NCBI RefSeq assembly: GCF_018141005.1
Contig: NZ_CP046582.1
Location: forward strand, 1,116,001-1,180,000
Source: Erwinia sp. E602
GTDB taxonomy: Bacteria; Pseudomonadota; Gammaproteobacteria; Enterobacterales; Enterobacteriaceae
Direction: 5' to 3'
DNA: 64,000 bases
Position numbers and translations under genes: made by a program. Below the pieces are notes generated by a model. It did no database searches and was not told the origin of the DNA. It saw nothing but the letters and a program-made list of their open reading frames with translations. How positions within the stretch are numbered: the first letter of the stretch is position 1; every line of letters starts with the position of its first letter. This document shows positions 16,997 through 27,081 of the stretch, piece by piece.

Positions 16997-18034
16997 TCAG
17001 TCGCGCTGCTGCTTACGCGACGGGTCAAGCAATACGGCGACAACGATCAGCGCGCCTTTGATAATCTGCTGGTAGTAGGACTGCACCCCGAGCAGGTCGA
17101 GGCCGTTATTCATCACGCCGATAATCAGCACGCCGAAGAAGGTGCCGACCAGCGTTCCGACGCCGCCCGCCATGCTGGTGCCGCCGATCACCACCGCGGC
17201 GATGGCGTCCAGCTCGTAGCCGGCTCCGGCGTTGGTCTGCGCCGAGCCGGTGCGTGCGGTGAGGATCAGCCCGGCGATACCGGCCAGCCCGGCGCACAGG
17301 GTGTAAACCAGTACCTTGATACGCACCACGTTAATCCCGGAGGTGCGGGCGCTTTTCGGGTTACCGCCCACCGCGTAGACGTAGCGGCCAAACAGGGTTT
17401 TATTCAGCAGCAGCCAGGCAAGGCCAAACAGCAGAATAAAGATAATCACCGGTACCGGAATGCCGGCGGTGTAGCCGTTGCCCAGCCAGCGGAAGTCGCT
17501 GTTAAGCTGCGACACCGGATTGCCGTCGGTGGTCAGCATCGACAGGCCGCGCGCGGCGGAGAGCATGCCCATGGTGACGATAAACGGCTGCAGGCGATAA
17601 CGGGCCAGCACCGTGCCGTTAATCAGCCCGCAGACGATGCCAATGCCCAGCGCCACGATCATCGGCATCATCACCGCGTGGGCGGTATCGCCAATCGCCA
17701 GCCCGGCGTTGTTGGTGGCAAAGCGCGCGGCGACGATGCCGCTCAGCGCCAGCACCGAGCCGACCGACAGATCGACCCCGGCAGTGATGATCACAAAGGT
17801 CATGCCGATGGCGAGGATGCCGTTGATCGACACCTGACGCAGCACGATCAGCATATTCTCGTTGCTGAGGAAGTAGTTGCTGCTCCAGGCCCCCTGCGAG
17901 ACCTGGTACTCGCCGACGGCGGCGACGATCAGGCACAGAGCAAAAAAGGCGAGGATGATGCCGTACTTGTGCATACGGCGCTTGTTGCGGGTGAAAAAGG
18001 ACAGCCCGGGCGTTAAGGAATGGGTGGTCGTCAT
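16997..18034 (-). CDS. pentose/pentitol ABC transporter, permease
   Basis: 345-residue RbsC/XylH-type inner-membrane permease with about 8-10 hydrophobic segments. Family landmarks are ITAGVDLSVGSVLALSGIVA and YAVGGNPKSARTSGINV, and the C-terminal region carries GTSMAGGVGTLVGTFFGVL. It is 33 bases from the binding-protein gene and 16 from the ATPase gene, in one operon. Confidence 0.92.
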   Translation of the reverse strand: MTTTHSLTPGLSFFTRNKRRMHKYGIILAFFALCLIVAAVGEYQVSQGAWSSNYFLSNENMLIVLRQVSINGILAIGMTFVIITAGVDLSVGSVLALSGIVAARFATNNAGLAIGDTAHAVMMPMIVALGIGIVCGLINGTVLARYRLQPFIVTMGMLSAARGLSMLTTDGNPVSQLNSDFRWLGNGYTAGIPVPVIIFILLFGLAWLLLNKTLFGRYVYAVGGNPKSARTSGINVVRIKVLVYTLCAGLAGIAGLILTARTGSAQTNAGAGYELDAIAAVVIGGTSMAGGVGTLVGTFFGVLIIGVMNNGLDLLGVQSYYQQIIKGALIVVAVLLDPSRKQQRD

Positions 18035-18049
18035 TTTATTATCTCTCTG

Positions 18050-19555
18050 TTAAACCGCGAGTTTCATCAGTTCTGTCTGGGTGGCTTCCGCTGCCGACAG
18101 CTCGCCTGCCAGCTCACCGTCGCGGAACACCAGGATGCGATCGCTCATGCCGATGATCTCCGCCAGCTCGGACGACACCATAATGATCCCCTTATTTTTC
18201 AGGGCAAAGTCCGACATAAAGCGGTAGATCTCCTTCTTGGCACCGACGTCAATGCCGCGCGTCGGCTCGTCCAGCAGCAGTACTTCCGGGTCGAGCAGCG
18301 CCCAGCGACCCAGCACCACCTTCTGCTGATTGCCGCCGCTGAGGTTACCGACCGGCTGCTCGCCGTCGTGGGTTTTGACGTTAAAGCGCTGGATCATGTC
18401 AGCGGTGCGCGCCTGCTCCTGTTTGTGGTCGATAAACCCGGCGCGGCTCACCGCAGAGAGCGAGGCGATATTGATGTTCTCGCTGACCGAGCGGCACAGC
18501 ACCAGCCCGCTCTCCTTACGATCTTCGGTGACGTAGGCGATGCCGCTGGCGATCGACTGCTTCGGCGAGTGGCGGGCGAGGGTTTTCTCCCCGAGGCGGA
18601 TGGTGCCGCTGTCGGCGTGTTCGATGCCGAAGATCAGATCGAGAAACTCGCTGCGCCCGGAACCCACCAGGCCGTAGATGCCGAGGATCTCGCCGCGGCG
18701 CAGCTGCAGGCTGATATCCTTGATCCGGTGGCGCCAGCGCAGGTTATTGACCTCCATCATCACCTCGCTGCCGGGGCGGTTAAACTTGGCGAACTCGCTG
18801 TCATACTCGCCGCCGATGATGTGTTCAATCAGCTGCTCGCGGGTGATATCGGCGATAAAGCCTTCGTGCACCCAGGCACCGTCGCGGAAGATGGTGTAGC
18901 TGTCGGCGATCTGGAAGATCTCCGACAGACGATGCGAGACGTAGATAATGCCTTTGCCTTTCGCCGCCAGCCGCCTGAGGGTCTGGAAGATCTTCTGCGC
19001 ATCCTCCTCGCCGATCGCCGAGGTCGGCTCATCCATAATGATGATGTCGGCGTTGGCGTGGGAGAGCGCCTTGGCAATTTCAACCAGCTGCTGCTCGGCA
19101 ACGCTTAAATTGCGCATCTTCTCGGTGGCGCTGATATGAAAATCCAGCTCAGCCAGCAGGGCAGTGGTACGCCTGTTCAGGGTGGCGAAATCCACAAAGC
19201 CAAAGCGCTGCGGCTCGCGGCCCAGCCAGATATTCTCCGCCACCGTCAGGTCGGGAATGGCGCTCAGCTCCTGCTGAACGATGGCCACCCCGGCGCGCAG
19301 CGCGTCTTTCGGATGGTGAAACTCGCGGCGCTCGCCGTTGATAAAGATGTCGCCGCCGTCCGGCTGGATAAAGCCCATCAGAATGCTGAGAAAGGTCGAC
19401 TTGCCGGCGCCGTTGCCGCCGCACAGCGCGTGGATCGAGCCTCTGCGCAGGCTGAACTCGGCGTTTTTCAGCGCCACCACCGGCCCGAAGGCCTTCCTGA
19501 CCCCGCTGACCTCCAGCAGGTAAGCGGATTGTTGCGTTTGCGGATCGCGGATCAC
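18050..19555 (-). CDS. pentose/pentitol ABC transporter, duplicated ATPase
   Basis: 501-residue RbsA/XylG-type protein with two ABC domains. The first has Walker A GGNGAGKST (about residue 45) and Walker B DIIIMDEPTSAI. The second has the degenerate Walker A GLVGSGRSE normal for this subfamily, the signature LSGGNQQKVVLGRW and Walker B LLLDEPTRGIDVG. Its start overlaps the end of the kinase gene by 4 bases (ATGA), indicating coupled translation. Confidence 0.94.
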   Translation of the reverse strand: MIRDPQTQQSAYLLEVSGVRKAFGPVVALKNAEFSLRRGSIHALCGGNGAGKSTFLSILMGFIQPDGGDIFINGERREFHHPKDALRAGVAIVQQELSAIPDLTVAENIWLGREPQRFGFVDFATLNRRTTALLAELDFHISATEKMRNLSVAEQQLVEIAKALSHANADIIIMDEPTSAIGEEDAQKIFQTLRRLAAKGKGIIYVSHRLSEIFQIADSYTIFRDGAWVHEGFIADITREQLIEHIIGGEYDSEFAKFNRPGSEVMMEVNNLRWRHRIKDISLQLRRGEILGIYGLVGSGRSEFLDLIFGIEHADSGTIRLGEKTLARHSPKQSIASGIAYVTEDRKESGLVLCRSVSENINIASLSAVSRAGFIDHKQEQARTADMIQRFNVKTHDGEQPVGNLSGGNQQKVVLGRWALLDPEVLLLDEPTRGIDVGAKKEIYRFMSDFALKNKGIIMVSSELAEIIGMSDRILVFRDGELAGELSAAEATQTELMKLAV

Positions 19556-21069
19556 GGCTGAACCTCCGGGTAAGACTGCTGCAGGCGCTGCAGATAGCGC
19601 TGATAAAGGGTGTCGTATTCGGCCTGGCGCGCGGCGTCCGGCTCGGTGCGGGTGGCCGGATCCAGGGCGACAAAGCGCTGACAGAGTCTTGCCAGCAGCG
19701 GGCTGAACGGTGGCGTGTGTTCATCCGCCAGCGCTGTCATCCACATCGCCTGAATCGCCCCGCCCAGCGCGGCCGCTTCGCCGACCTGCAGGCAGATAAC
19801 CGGGCAGCCCATCACGTCGGCGACAATCTGCCGCCACGCCGCGCTGCGCGAGCCGCCGCCGGTCAGGCGGATCTCACTCACCGTTATTCCCTGCTGGCGG
19901 AACAGCTCAATGCCGTAGCGCAGGCCGTAGGTGGCGCTCTCCACCACCGCCCGCACCAGGTTGGCGCGGGTAAAGTTGTCGCTGCCGAGGTTGTGCAGGC
20001 TGGCGCGGGCGTGCGGCAGCGGCGGTACGCGTTCGCCGTTAAAGAACGGCAGCATCTCCACGCCGCCGGCGCCCGGCGCGGCCTGCTCCAGCAGCCGGTT
20101 AAAGCCGGCGATATCTTCCTGCAGCAGGGTCTGCACCGTGCTGGTCGCGGAGGTGACGTTCATGGTGCAGATCAGCGGCAGCCAGCCATTATCGCTGGAA
20201 CAGAAACCGGCCACCTCCGCAGAGGGCGAGGCCAGCGGTTCCGGCGACCAGGCGAACAGCGTGCCGGAGGTGCCGAGGCTGAGCGTGACCACCCCGGGGG
20301 CGATGGTGCCGGAGCCGATGGCGCTCATCATATTGTCGCCGCCGCCGGTGGCAACGCGGGTGGCCGGGGAGAGCCCCAGCGCCGCCGCCGCTTCCGGCCG
20401 CAGGGTACCGATGCACTGTCCGGCGCTGAGCAGCGGCGGCAGGGCGTTCCACAGGCGGCCGCTGTCGTCGATCAGCTCCACCGTGCGGCGGTCCCACTGA
20501 CGGCTGCGCACGTCGAGCAGGCCGGTGCCGGAGGCATCGCCATACTCGGCGACCCGTTCGCCGGTCAGCCAGAAGTTGAGATAGTCGTGTGGCAGCAGCA
20601 CGCTGTGCAGCTGCGCCCATTTTTCGGGATGATGCTGTCTGAACCAGAGAATTTTCGAGGCGGTATAACCGGTGGCCGGCAGCAGCCCGAGCTGCGCCAG
20701 CGCAGCCGGGACGCCGCCCAGTGCGGCGATCAGCTGCTGATTTTCAGCGTCGGTTTCGGTATCGCACCACAGCTTCACGTTGTGCAGCACCTTGCCCTGC
20801 TCATCCAGCGGCACGAAACCGTGCTGCTGGCCGGAAACGCCCAGCGCCACGATATCCGCCGCCGCCACGCCGGCCGCGGCCACCGCCTGATGAAAGGCGC
20901 TAATCAGCGCCTCAATCCACCAGTCGGCCTGCTGCTCGCGGCGACCGCTGGCGTCGGCAATCAGCTGATGTGCCGCGCTGCCCTCACCGAGCAGGGTGCC
21001 TGTATCGCCATCGACGATGACCACCTTGGTGCCCTGGGTGCCGCAGTCGATGCCTGCATAAAGCGCCAT
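19552..21069 (-). CDS. xylB: xylulokinase-type FGGY sugar kinase
   Basis: About 505-residue FGGY-family kinase that would phosphorylate D-xylulose to D-xylulose 5-phosphate. Motifs: MALYAGIDCGTQGTK at the N terminus (phosphate 1 loop), LGVSGQQHGFVPLD, and the C-terminal adenosine motif RLTGGGSRSAAWRQIVADV. Start ATG 21069 lies 4 bases beyond the dehydrogenase stop; a longer frame exists upstream but it overlaps the dehydrogenase with non-conserved sequence. Xylitol and D-lyxose both enter metabolism through D-xylulose, which fits the neighbouring dehydrogenase and isomerase. Confidence 0.9.
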   Translation of the reverse strand: MALYAGIDCGTQGTKVVIVDGDTGTLLGEGSAAHQLIADASGRREQQADWWIEALISAFHQAVAAAGVAAADIVALGVSGQQHGFVPLDEQGKVLHNVKLWCDTETDAENQQLIAALGGVPAALAQLGLLPATGYTASKILWFRQHHPEKWAQLHSVLLPHDYLNFWLTGERVAEYGDASGTGLLDVRSRQWDRRTVELIDDSGRLWNALPPLLSAGQCIGTLRPEAAAALGLSPATRVATGGGDNMMSAIGSGTIAPGVVTLSLGTSGTLFAWSPEPLASPSAEVAGFCSSDNGWLPLICTMNVTSATSTVQTLLQEDIAGFNRLLEQAAPGAGGVEMLPFFNGERVPPLPHARASLHNLGSDNFTRANLVRAVVESATYGLRYGIELFRQQGITVSEIRLTGGGSRSAAWRQIVADVMGCPVICLQVGEAAALGGAIQAMWMTALADEHTPPFSPLLARLCQRFVALDPATRTEPDAARQAEYDTLYQRYLQRLQQSYPEVQP

Positions 21070-21073
21070 CTGC

Positions 21074-22108
21074 TTACTCCATCTCCAGCATGATTTTGAT
21101 ATCAGAGGCGTTACCGGCTGCGGCGCGATCGAAGGCGGCAACGCTGTCGGCAAACTTGTAGGTCTGACTGATCAGCGGGGTAACCCGCAGCCTGCCGCTG
21201 CTCAGCAGGCGCAGGGTGCGCGGGTACATGTTGGCGTAGCGGAAAATGGTTTTGAAGGTGATCTCTTTGGCCTGCGCGGCGACGATATCCATCGGCGCGG
21301 CGTCAACCGGCATGCCCACCAGCACCGCCGTGGCTCCCGGTGCGGCGTGTTCGGCCACCCCGGCAATCGCCGGTTTGGCACCGCTGCACTCGAAGACGAT
21401 ATCCACGCCGTTACCGCTGGTCAGCGCCGCTACCTTGCCCGCCAGCTCGCCGGATTTGATGTTTACCGCGTGCAGACCGTCGTAGTTGGCGGCAACCGCC
21501 AGCTTTTCATCAAACAGATCGCAGATGATCACGTCAGAGCAGCCGCCTGCCAGCGCCGCCAGCGCGGTGACCACGCCGATCGGACCGGCACCGATCACCA
21601 GGGCGATATCGCCCGGCTTAATGCCCGCTTTGGTGGCGGCATGCATGCCGATCGCCAGCGGCTCGACCATCGCCCCCTCGGCAAAGCTGACGTTGTCCGG
21701 CAGCTTAAAGGTAAAAGCGGCGGGGTGGATGACGCTTTCGCGCAGGCAGCCGTGTACCGGCGGGGTGGCCCAGAAGCGCACAGCCGGGTCAAGGTTATAG
21801 ATGCCGGAGCGGGTCTGCGCCGAGTTCATATCCGGAATGCCCGGCTCCATGCATACCCGGTCGCCGGGCTGCAGGTGAGTCACGTTGCTGCCTACCGCCA
21901 GCACCACGCCGGAAGCCTCGTGGCCGAGCACCATCGGTGCCCTGACCACAAACGGCCCGATGCGCCCGTGCTGGTAATAGTGCACATCGCTGCCGCAGAT
22001 CCCCACCGAGTGGATTTTGATCTGCACATCATCCTGACCCAGCACCTCGTCAAACTCGCGATCTTCAATGGCGATCTTACCGGCTTCTGCCAACACTAAC
22101 GCTTTCAT
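21074..22108 (-). CDS. zinc polyol dehydrogenase (sorbitol/xylitol dehydrogenase type)
   Basis: 344-residue medium-chain zinc dehydrogenase of the L-iditol/xylitol dehydrogenase group. Catalytic zinc ligands are suggested by [18 protein letters not shown] (Cys), [13 protein letters not shown] (His-Glu) and CMEPGIP. A Rossmann motif [16 protein letters not shown] and the NAD-preferring acidic residue in [10 protein letters not shown] follow. It is the first gene of the ABC/kinase operon and begins 26 bases from a LacI-type operator. The likely reaction is pentitol to ketopentose (xylitol to D-xylulose); sorbitol to fructose is an alternative. Confidence 0.9.
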   Translation of the reverse strand: MKALVLAEAGKIAIEDREFDEVLGQDDVQIKIHSVGICGSDVHYYQHGRIGPFVVRAPMVLGHEASGVVLAVGSNVTHLQPGDRVCMEPGIPDMNSAQTRSGIYNLDPAVRFWATPPVHGCLRESVIHPAAFTFKLPDNVSFAEGAMVEPLAIGMHAATKAGIKPGDIALVIGAGPIGVVTALAALAGGCSDVIICDLFDEKLAVAANYDGLHAVNIKSGELAGKVAALTSGNGVDIVFECSGAKPAIAGVAEHAAPGATAVLVGMPVDAAPMDIVAAQAKEITFKTIFRYANMYPRTLRLLSSGRLRVTPLISQTYKFADSVAAFDRAAAGNASDIKIMLEME

Positions 22109-22133
22109 AATGGCCTCTCTGAATGCATTTTTA

Positions 22134-22149
22134 TGGTATCGATATCATT
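22134..22149. promoter_or_regulatory. LacI-type operator for the dehydrogenase-kinase-ABC operon
   Basis: On the minus strand this reads AATGATATCGATACCA, a near-perfect palindrome centred on CG (8 of 9 half-site positions match). It lies 26 bases upstream of the dehydrogenase start. A matching element precedes the divergent isomerase gene. Confidence 0.75.
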
Positions 22150-22251
22150 TTAATGCGCTCATCCTGGCGTAATATTCCGCTGAAAACTGTGATCGACTTA
22201 GAGTTTTCTGAGCAAACATTCGCAGCGGCGGTGGGCGTATTCAGCGGATAG

Positions 22252-22905
<654 letters not shown>

Positions 22906-22961
22906 TGTCAGCAATGATACAAAATGATGCTTAATCGTGTGGGTTAACTAAGGAGTTGCAT

Positions 22962-23963
22962 TTGGCTGTGGCGCGGGGAAAAAAGGCAACGCTGGCCAGC
23001 GTTGCCGCGCAGGCGAACGTCAGTAAAATTACCGCTTCAAGGGCGTTTTCGCAGCCGGACAAGGTGCACCCGGAGACCCTGCAGCGCATTCTGGCAACGG
23101 CAGAGCAGCTGGGCTACGTAGTGAATACCGCCGCCCGCAGCCTGCGGGCAAAAAGCAGTAAGACCATCGGCATCGTTAATCCGGATATGGCTAACCCGTT
23201 CTTCGGCGGCCTGACCCGGCTAATGACCCTGGAAGCGCAGAAGCTGGGCTACGACACGCTGGTGTTTGACTCTTATGAATCGCAGGAGACGGAGAACAGC
23301 ATCATCGACCGGCTGATGGGCTATAACGTTGATGCGATCATCCTGTCGGTGATCTCCAACGATCTCCATTATCGCCCGGCCTATCTGCAGCGTCTGGAGA
23401 CGCTGAACATCCCGGTGGTGCTGGTGGATCGTGAGCTGGACGCCGGCTGGTGCAGCGGCGTCTATATTGATAACCTCGACTGTGGCCTGCAGGCTGGCCG
23501 CTGGCTGCTGGAGCAGCAGGTGCAGCGGGTGGTGGTGGTTTCTGGCCCGGAAAATTCCAACGTGGCGCGCGAAAGGGTGATCGGCCTGCAGGCGGCGCTG
23601 CAGGGCAGGATAGCCTCCTTTGAAGTGCTGCACGCGGACTTCTTTATGGATGCCGCCTGGCAGGAGACCCGCCGCTGGCTGACGGACAACCCGGCACCGG
23701 ACTATTTTGTCGGCTGCAATAACCAGATCTCGCTGGGGATTATCAAAGCCTGCATCGAGCACAAGCTGGCGCTGACGCAGCAGGTGTCACTGTTCAGCAT
23801 CGACGAGGTGGCCAATGCCGGTATCTACGGCTTCCACTTCCCCTGCATCACCCATGATTTACAGGAGATCGCCTGGCAGGCGCTGAACCTGGCGATTCGT
23901 CGGGTCGGTGAGCAGGAGAGTAAGGCCGGCAAGGTAGTGGTACGGGGCAGGGTAGTGCCGTAA
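22962..23963 (+). CDS. LacI-family regulator of the pentitol/lyxose locus
   Basis: 334-residue LacI-type regulator with an N-terminal helix-turn-helix (TLASVAAQANVSKITASRAF), the hinge SLRAKSSKTIGIVNP and a periplasmic-binding-like sugar domain. I prefer the TTG at 22962: an AGGAG at 22951-22955 sits six bases before it, while it abuts the alternative TTG at 22956; GTG 22968 is also possible. The terminal residues (VVRGRVVP) are shorter than typical LacI, which end with about 10-20 more. It likely controls the two matching operators nearby. Confidence 0.87.
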   Translation: MAVARGKKATLASVAAQANVSKITASRAFSQPDKVHPETLQRILATAEQLGYVVNTAARSLRAKSSKTIGIVNPDMANPFFGGLTRLMTLEAQKLGYDTLVFDSYESQETENSIIDRLMGYNVDAIILSVISNDLHYRPAYLQRLETLNIPVVLVDRELDAGWCSGVYIDNLDCGLQAGRWLLEQQVQRVVVVSGPENSNVARERVIGLQAALQGRIASFEVLHADFFMDAAWQETRRWLTDNPAPDYFVGCNNQISLGIIKACIEHKLALTQQVSLFSIDEVANAGIYGFHFPCITHDLQEIAWQALNLAIRRVGEQESKAGKVVVRGRVVP

Positions 23964-24053
23964 GCGGTTAGCCAGTGCAATGACGTCTGGGTGAATAACG
24001 GTTAATACGGTGTCTCGCGCAGAAGCTGATTTAGCCGATATTCCCACATTGAT

Positions 24054-24968
24054 CTAAACGCCCAGGACATCACGCAGTTTTGCCAGTGCATCAGCATGTT
24101 TTTCCACTGGCATTTTTGCAAGGTTTTGCAGTTTCCAGCGTACTGCTGGCAACTGCTCAACCCCTTGCAGCCCCAGTAGTGTCCACACGGGTTGTCGGTT
24201 TTTAAAGGAGAGTAAAAACGACCGCTCTTCGCTGGTCATTGACTGATTAATCAGTTCAACTATTTTTTGCCGTGCCGTAGACAGTTCTGCCAGAGGAACA
24301 TCAACCTCTGCCATGTGACGAAACTCACCCTCATAAAGTGCAGATATGTCGATGAAACGAGGCCTCAGGAGCTCGGCGACAGGGCGCGGATGACTGATTA
24401 TATAAACCAGCAGCGCTTTCCTAAGTTCATCGGAGAATCCCTCATTGTCCAACAGCAGTTTTACGTCGAAGAGATCTCGGGGGTGCTGGCGATCGAGTGC
24501 GGCGCAGATTTTTCCTGCATAAAGGTCGGAAAATGACACTACCGGCATCTCTGCAAAACCAAACTCATCCTCCACCGCGTGGCTCACCGCAAGCATTTCC
24601 GGATCATAGACAGTTCCGCGTAACACGGGTGAGAGTTCGATTTTTACCTGAACCCCTCCGTGGGCAATATTCAGCCGCAACGCATCTCTTTTGTCGTCGT
24701 AAGATTTGCTGACCTGGCTGCACCGAATTTCTGTCAGAATCGCCGTGGCTATTTCATCAAGTGCCGTTTTGATTCTGCCCAGTGAGGTATCGCGATTCAT
24801 CACCGGCAGAAATACCAGATCGATGTCCACCGACAGACGCGGCAATTCCCGAACAAAAAGATTGATGGCGGTACCGCCTTTAAGTGCAAAGCAGTCATGT
24901 GCTGCAATAAACGGGATGAGCTTTAATAAAAGCTGTACCTGACGGTAGTAGAGGCTGCTTCTGTCCAT
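24054..24968 (-). CDS. AbiEii/AbiGii-family nucleotidyltransferase toxin
   Basis: 304-residue protein with the DNA-polymerase-beta-type motif of AbiEii: FALKGGTAINLF (residues about 28-39) and LSVDIDLVF (acidic residues at about 48 and 50). HPRDLFDVKLLL near residue 165 is conserved in the family. AbiEii proteins modify tRNA or nucleotides and stop growth when the partner is lost, aborting phage infection. Its start is 6 bases beyond the antitoxin stop, so both are one transcript. Start ATG at 24968. Confidence 0.88.
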   Translation of the reverse strand: MDRSSLYYRQVQLLLKLIPFIAAHDCFALKGGTAINLFVRELPRLSVDIDLVFLPVMNRDTSLGRIKTALDEIATAILTEIRCSQVSKSYDDKRDALRLNIAHGGVQVKIELSPVLRGTVYDPEMLAVSHAVEDEFGFAEMPVVSFSDLYAGKICAALDRQHPRDLFDVKLLLDNEGFSDELRKALLVYIISHPRPVAELLRPRFIDISALYEGEFRHMAEVDVPLAELSTARQKIVELINQSMTSEERSFLLSFKNRQPVWTLLGLQGVEQLPAVRWKLQNLAKMPVEKHADALAKLRDVLGV

Positions 24969-24974
24969 GGATGA

Positions 24975-25748
24975 TTACAACTCCTTTGGTACGGTGATGC
25001 TCCACGTCCTGTCCAGACGGCCTGATTTGGCAATTTCCCGCTTACCGGAACCAAAATCATAGCTGTCAGGCGTGAGGTATTTAAGCCAGGCATGATTATG
25101 GCGCTGAGCCAGCCACATAAACAATCGCTTGATCTTAATACTGCGGCACGCCTTCAGTAAAACATTGAGCCGCCGTGGTGAGAGAGTCGACATTCCCTGC
25201 ATGAGTTGATCCGCATGCTCAAAACTGACGCTGTCCGGAACGTTAGCTAGCAGTTCCAGCATCGCCATTTCTGGCGTTGAGTAGAACATCGGGGGAAGTG
25301 AGGGCTGCCACTGGTTTTCTTGCATAAAGGGGCTGTTTTCCATAACCGATGCAGGCCACAGGCGTTTTGTACTGTACCAGCTAAACCGTGCGTTGAGCTC
25401 AATCCTGTGCAGCCAGGCTGGAAGCGGCTCAGAAGAATAGAGCGCCACCAGTGCGACTTTTGCTCTCGATTGATAGTGGGACAGTCCTGCAATATCAAGC
25501 GCCGTAAGTCCACCAACATGTAGCGGTATATCGCTCATACGTTGCAGTGAGGCGATGACCCCTTGCCAGCTGACTTGAATGGTATCACGAACATAAACCC
25601 CAACAGCCAGTGGCACCAATGTTCGGTTTTTAACTGCATTATCAATAAAATGCAGGCTAAGACCCTGTGTGATGAGCCATGACTTGGTTGCTACCAGTCC
25701 CGATGGCAGCAGCGTTTTAAGTAAGGTCCTTGATTTCGTATTGAGCAC
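24975..25748 (-). CDS. AbiEi-type antitoxin/repressor (type IV toxin-antitoxin)
   Basis: 257-residue protein with an N-terminal winged helix (TLLKTLLPSGLVATKSWLIT ... DNAVKNRTLVPLAVGVYVRD) and an AbiEi_3-like C-terminal domain. The start is GTG at 25748, supported by AGAGG six bases upstream. AbiEi proteins neutralise AbiEii and repress their own promoter by binding paired inverted repeats, which are present upstream here. The pair sits between the lyxose locus and the lipid locus, a common spot for defence cargo. Confidence 0.85.
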   Translation of the reverse strand: MLNTKSRTLLKTLLPSGLVATKSWLITQGLSLHFIDNAVKNRTLVPLAVGVYVRDTIQVSWQGVIASLQRMSDIPLHVGGLTALDIAGLSHYQSRAKVALVALYSSEPLPAWLHRIELNARFSWYSTKRLWPASVMENSPFMQENQWQPSLPPMFYSTPEMAMLELLANVPDSVSFEHADQLMQGMSTLSPRRLNVLLKACRSIKIKRLFMWLAQRHNHAWLKYLTPDSYDFGSGKREIAKSGRLDRTWSITVPKEL

Positions 25749-25777
25749 GTTTGCCTCTGGTTTATAGCCTAATATTT

Positions 25778-25870
25778 ATACGGCGATTATTGCCGTATAT
25801 TTTAATTTTGGCAAACCTTTGAGCGACTTTGGTTTGTTGAAGTTTATTTTTACGGCGATAATCGCCGTGA
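25778..25870. promoter_or_regulatory. paired inverted repeats, probable AbiEi operators
   Basis: Two copies of the same palindrome, ATACGGCGATTATTGCCGTAT at 25778-25798 (one base over the display limit is avoided: core TACGGCGAT-TAT-TGCCGTA) and TACGGCGATAATCGCCGTGA at 25851-25870, lie 52 bases apart just upstream of the antitoxin start. The core is TACGGCGATnATYGCCGT. The layout matches the two-site negative autoregulation known for AbiEi systems. Confidence 0.75.
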
Positions 25871-26001
25871 TATTTGAATTTTATAAACTAAGGATCACAG
25901 ATCATCTGCCGACTGTCGCATTTGAAGGCGGGCAGTCGGGCAGGCACGGTTAACGTTAAAAGTAGGATCCAGCAGTTATCCGCTGAGCTGCATTGAGCCC
26001 G

Positions 26002-27081
26002 CTAAGGTTTCCTGTTAACCCGAGCGACCAGCAACAGCGCGACGATCAGCATCAACAGTGACGGCCCGAGTGCGGTAAGGGCCGGGTTAAACGCCAGCAA
26101 CAGCCCTAAATTAATCACAATCTGCACGAAGATCCAGGTCAGCAGGCCGACAATCACCCCCAGCGACAGACGACTGCCCATCCCCGGCGTTCGCGGATGG
26201 CCAAAGGTGAAGGGAAGGGCCAGTAAGATCATCGCCAGCAGCAGCAGCGGCCGTGCGGGTTTCTGCCACAGGGCGATCTGGTACTGCGCGGCGGGCTGTG
26301 CCGTATGCTGCAGCCAGGCGATATATTGCCTGAGCTGAGAGACGGTGAAGCTGTCGGTGGGCAGAGAGAGCGTCTGCAGATTGTTGCCCGGAAACAGCGA
26401 TTGCCAGGGTAAAACCGGCTGAGTGACCATCGACTCTTTCCCCCCTGACCACTCTTTCCGCCGGGCATGATGCAGTATCCAGGTGGCACCCTCTGCAAGG
26501 GTGGCCGTCTCGGCATACACGTAGCTGCGCAGTGAAAAGTCGGCGTTGTAGTAAAATATCTCAATGCCTTCCGGCTGGCCCTGCGCATCGACGCTCTTCA
26601 CCCTGACAAATTCATTGTCCCGCCGCGCCCACAGCGCACCCTGTGACGCTTCACCGTTGAGGCCGTTTGCCAGCGCCCGGTTCTTCAGCGTTTGCGCGCG
26701 CTGCTGCAGCGGTGACGCCACCCACTCATCAACGGCGGCCAGCGAGGCGGTAAAAATCGCGCCGGCCGACAGGGCGGCTAGCGCAATGCGGGTCACTGAG
26801 TAACCGGCCATGCGGATGGCGGTCATCTCCTGGCTGGCAGAGAGCTGCCCCAGCCCGACAATGCCGCCCAGCAGCGCAATAAACGGGCTCAGGTTAACGA
26901 TAACCCGGGGTACGCGCATCAGCACCACGGCCAGCGCCTGCGTCCAGTGATAGCCCCGGGCACTGACGTCTTCCAGTTCAGAAATAAAATCAAAGAGGGT
27001 AAACAGCGGGACCAGTAGCGCGGCCGCGGCTAAAAATCCGATAAAAACGTGGCGCACCAGATAACGACTGACGAGTTTCAT
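26002..27081 (-). CDS. LptG-like permease (second copy, not the housekeeping locus)
   Basis: 359-residue YjgP/YjgQ-family membrane protein: three N-terminal membrane segments, a periplasmic beta-jellyroll of about 150 residues (about 105-270), and three C-terminal segments. LSPFIALLGGIVGLGQLSASQEMTAIRMAG is the coupling-helix region typical for LptG (shown in parts: ALLGGIVGLGQLS, EMTAIRMAG). LptF/LptG form the membrane part of the lipopolysaccharide extractor. Housekeeping lptFG normally lies next to pepA, which is not here. With its LptF-like partner this copy adjoins the sphingolipid-type genes and may export another lipid. The start overlaps the LptF-like stop by 4 bases. Confidence 0.85.
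   Translation of the reverse strand: MKLVSRYLVRHVFIGFLAAAALLVPLFTLFDFISELEDVSARGYHWTQALAVVLMRVPRVIVNLSPFIALLGGIVGLGQLSASQEMTAIRMAGYSVTRIALAALSAGAIFTASLAAVDEWVASPLQQRAQTLKNRALANGLNGEASQGALWARRDNEFVRVKSVDAQGQPEGIEIFYYNADFSLRSYVYAETATLAEGATWILHHARRKEWSGGKESMVTQPVLPWQSLFPGNNLQTLSLPTDSFTVSQLRQYIAWLQHTAQPAAQYQIALWQKPARPLLLLAMILLALPFTFGHPRTPGMGSRLSLGVIVGLLTWIFVQIVINLGLLLAFNPALTALGPSLLMLIVALLLVARVNRKP

Noticed and set aside
19717..21093. A 458-codon plus-strand open frame
   Set aside because: It is wholly antisense to the xylulokinase gene, has no ribosome site and reads as GC-rich low-complexity (Arg, Gln, Ala) protein; a shadow of the high GC third-position bias.
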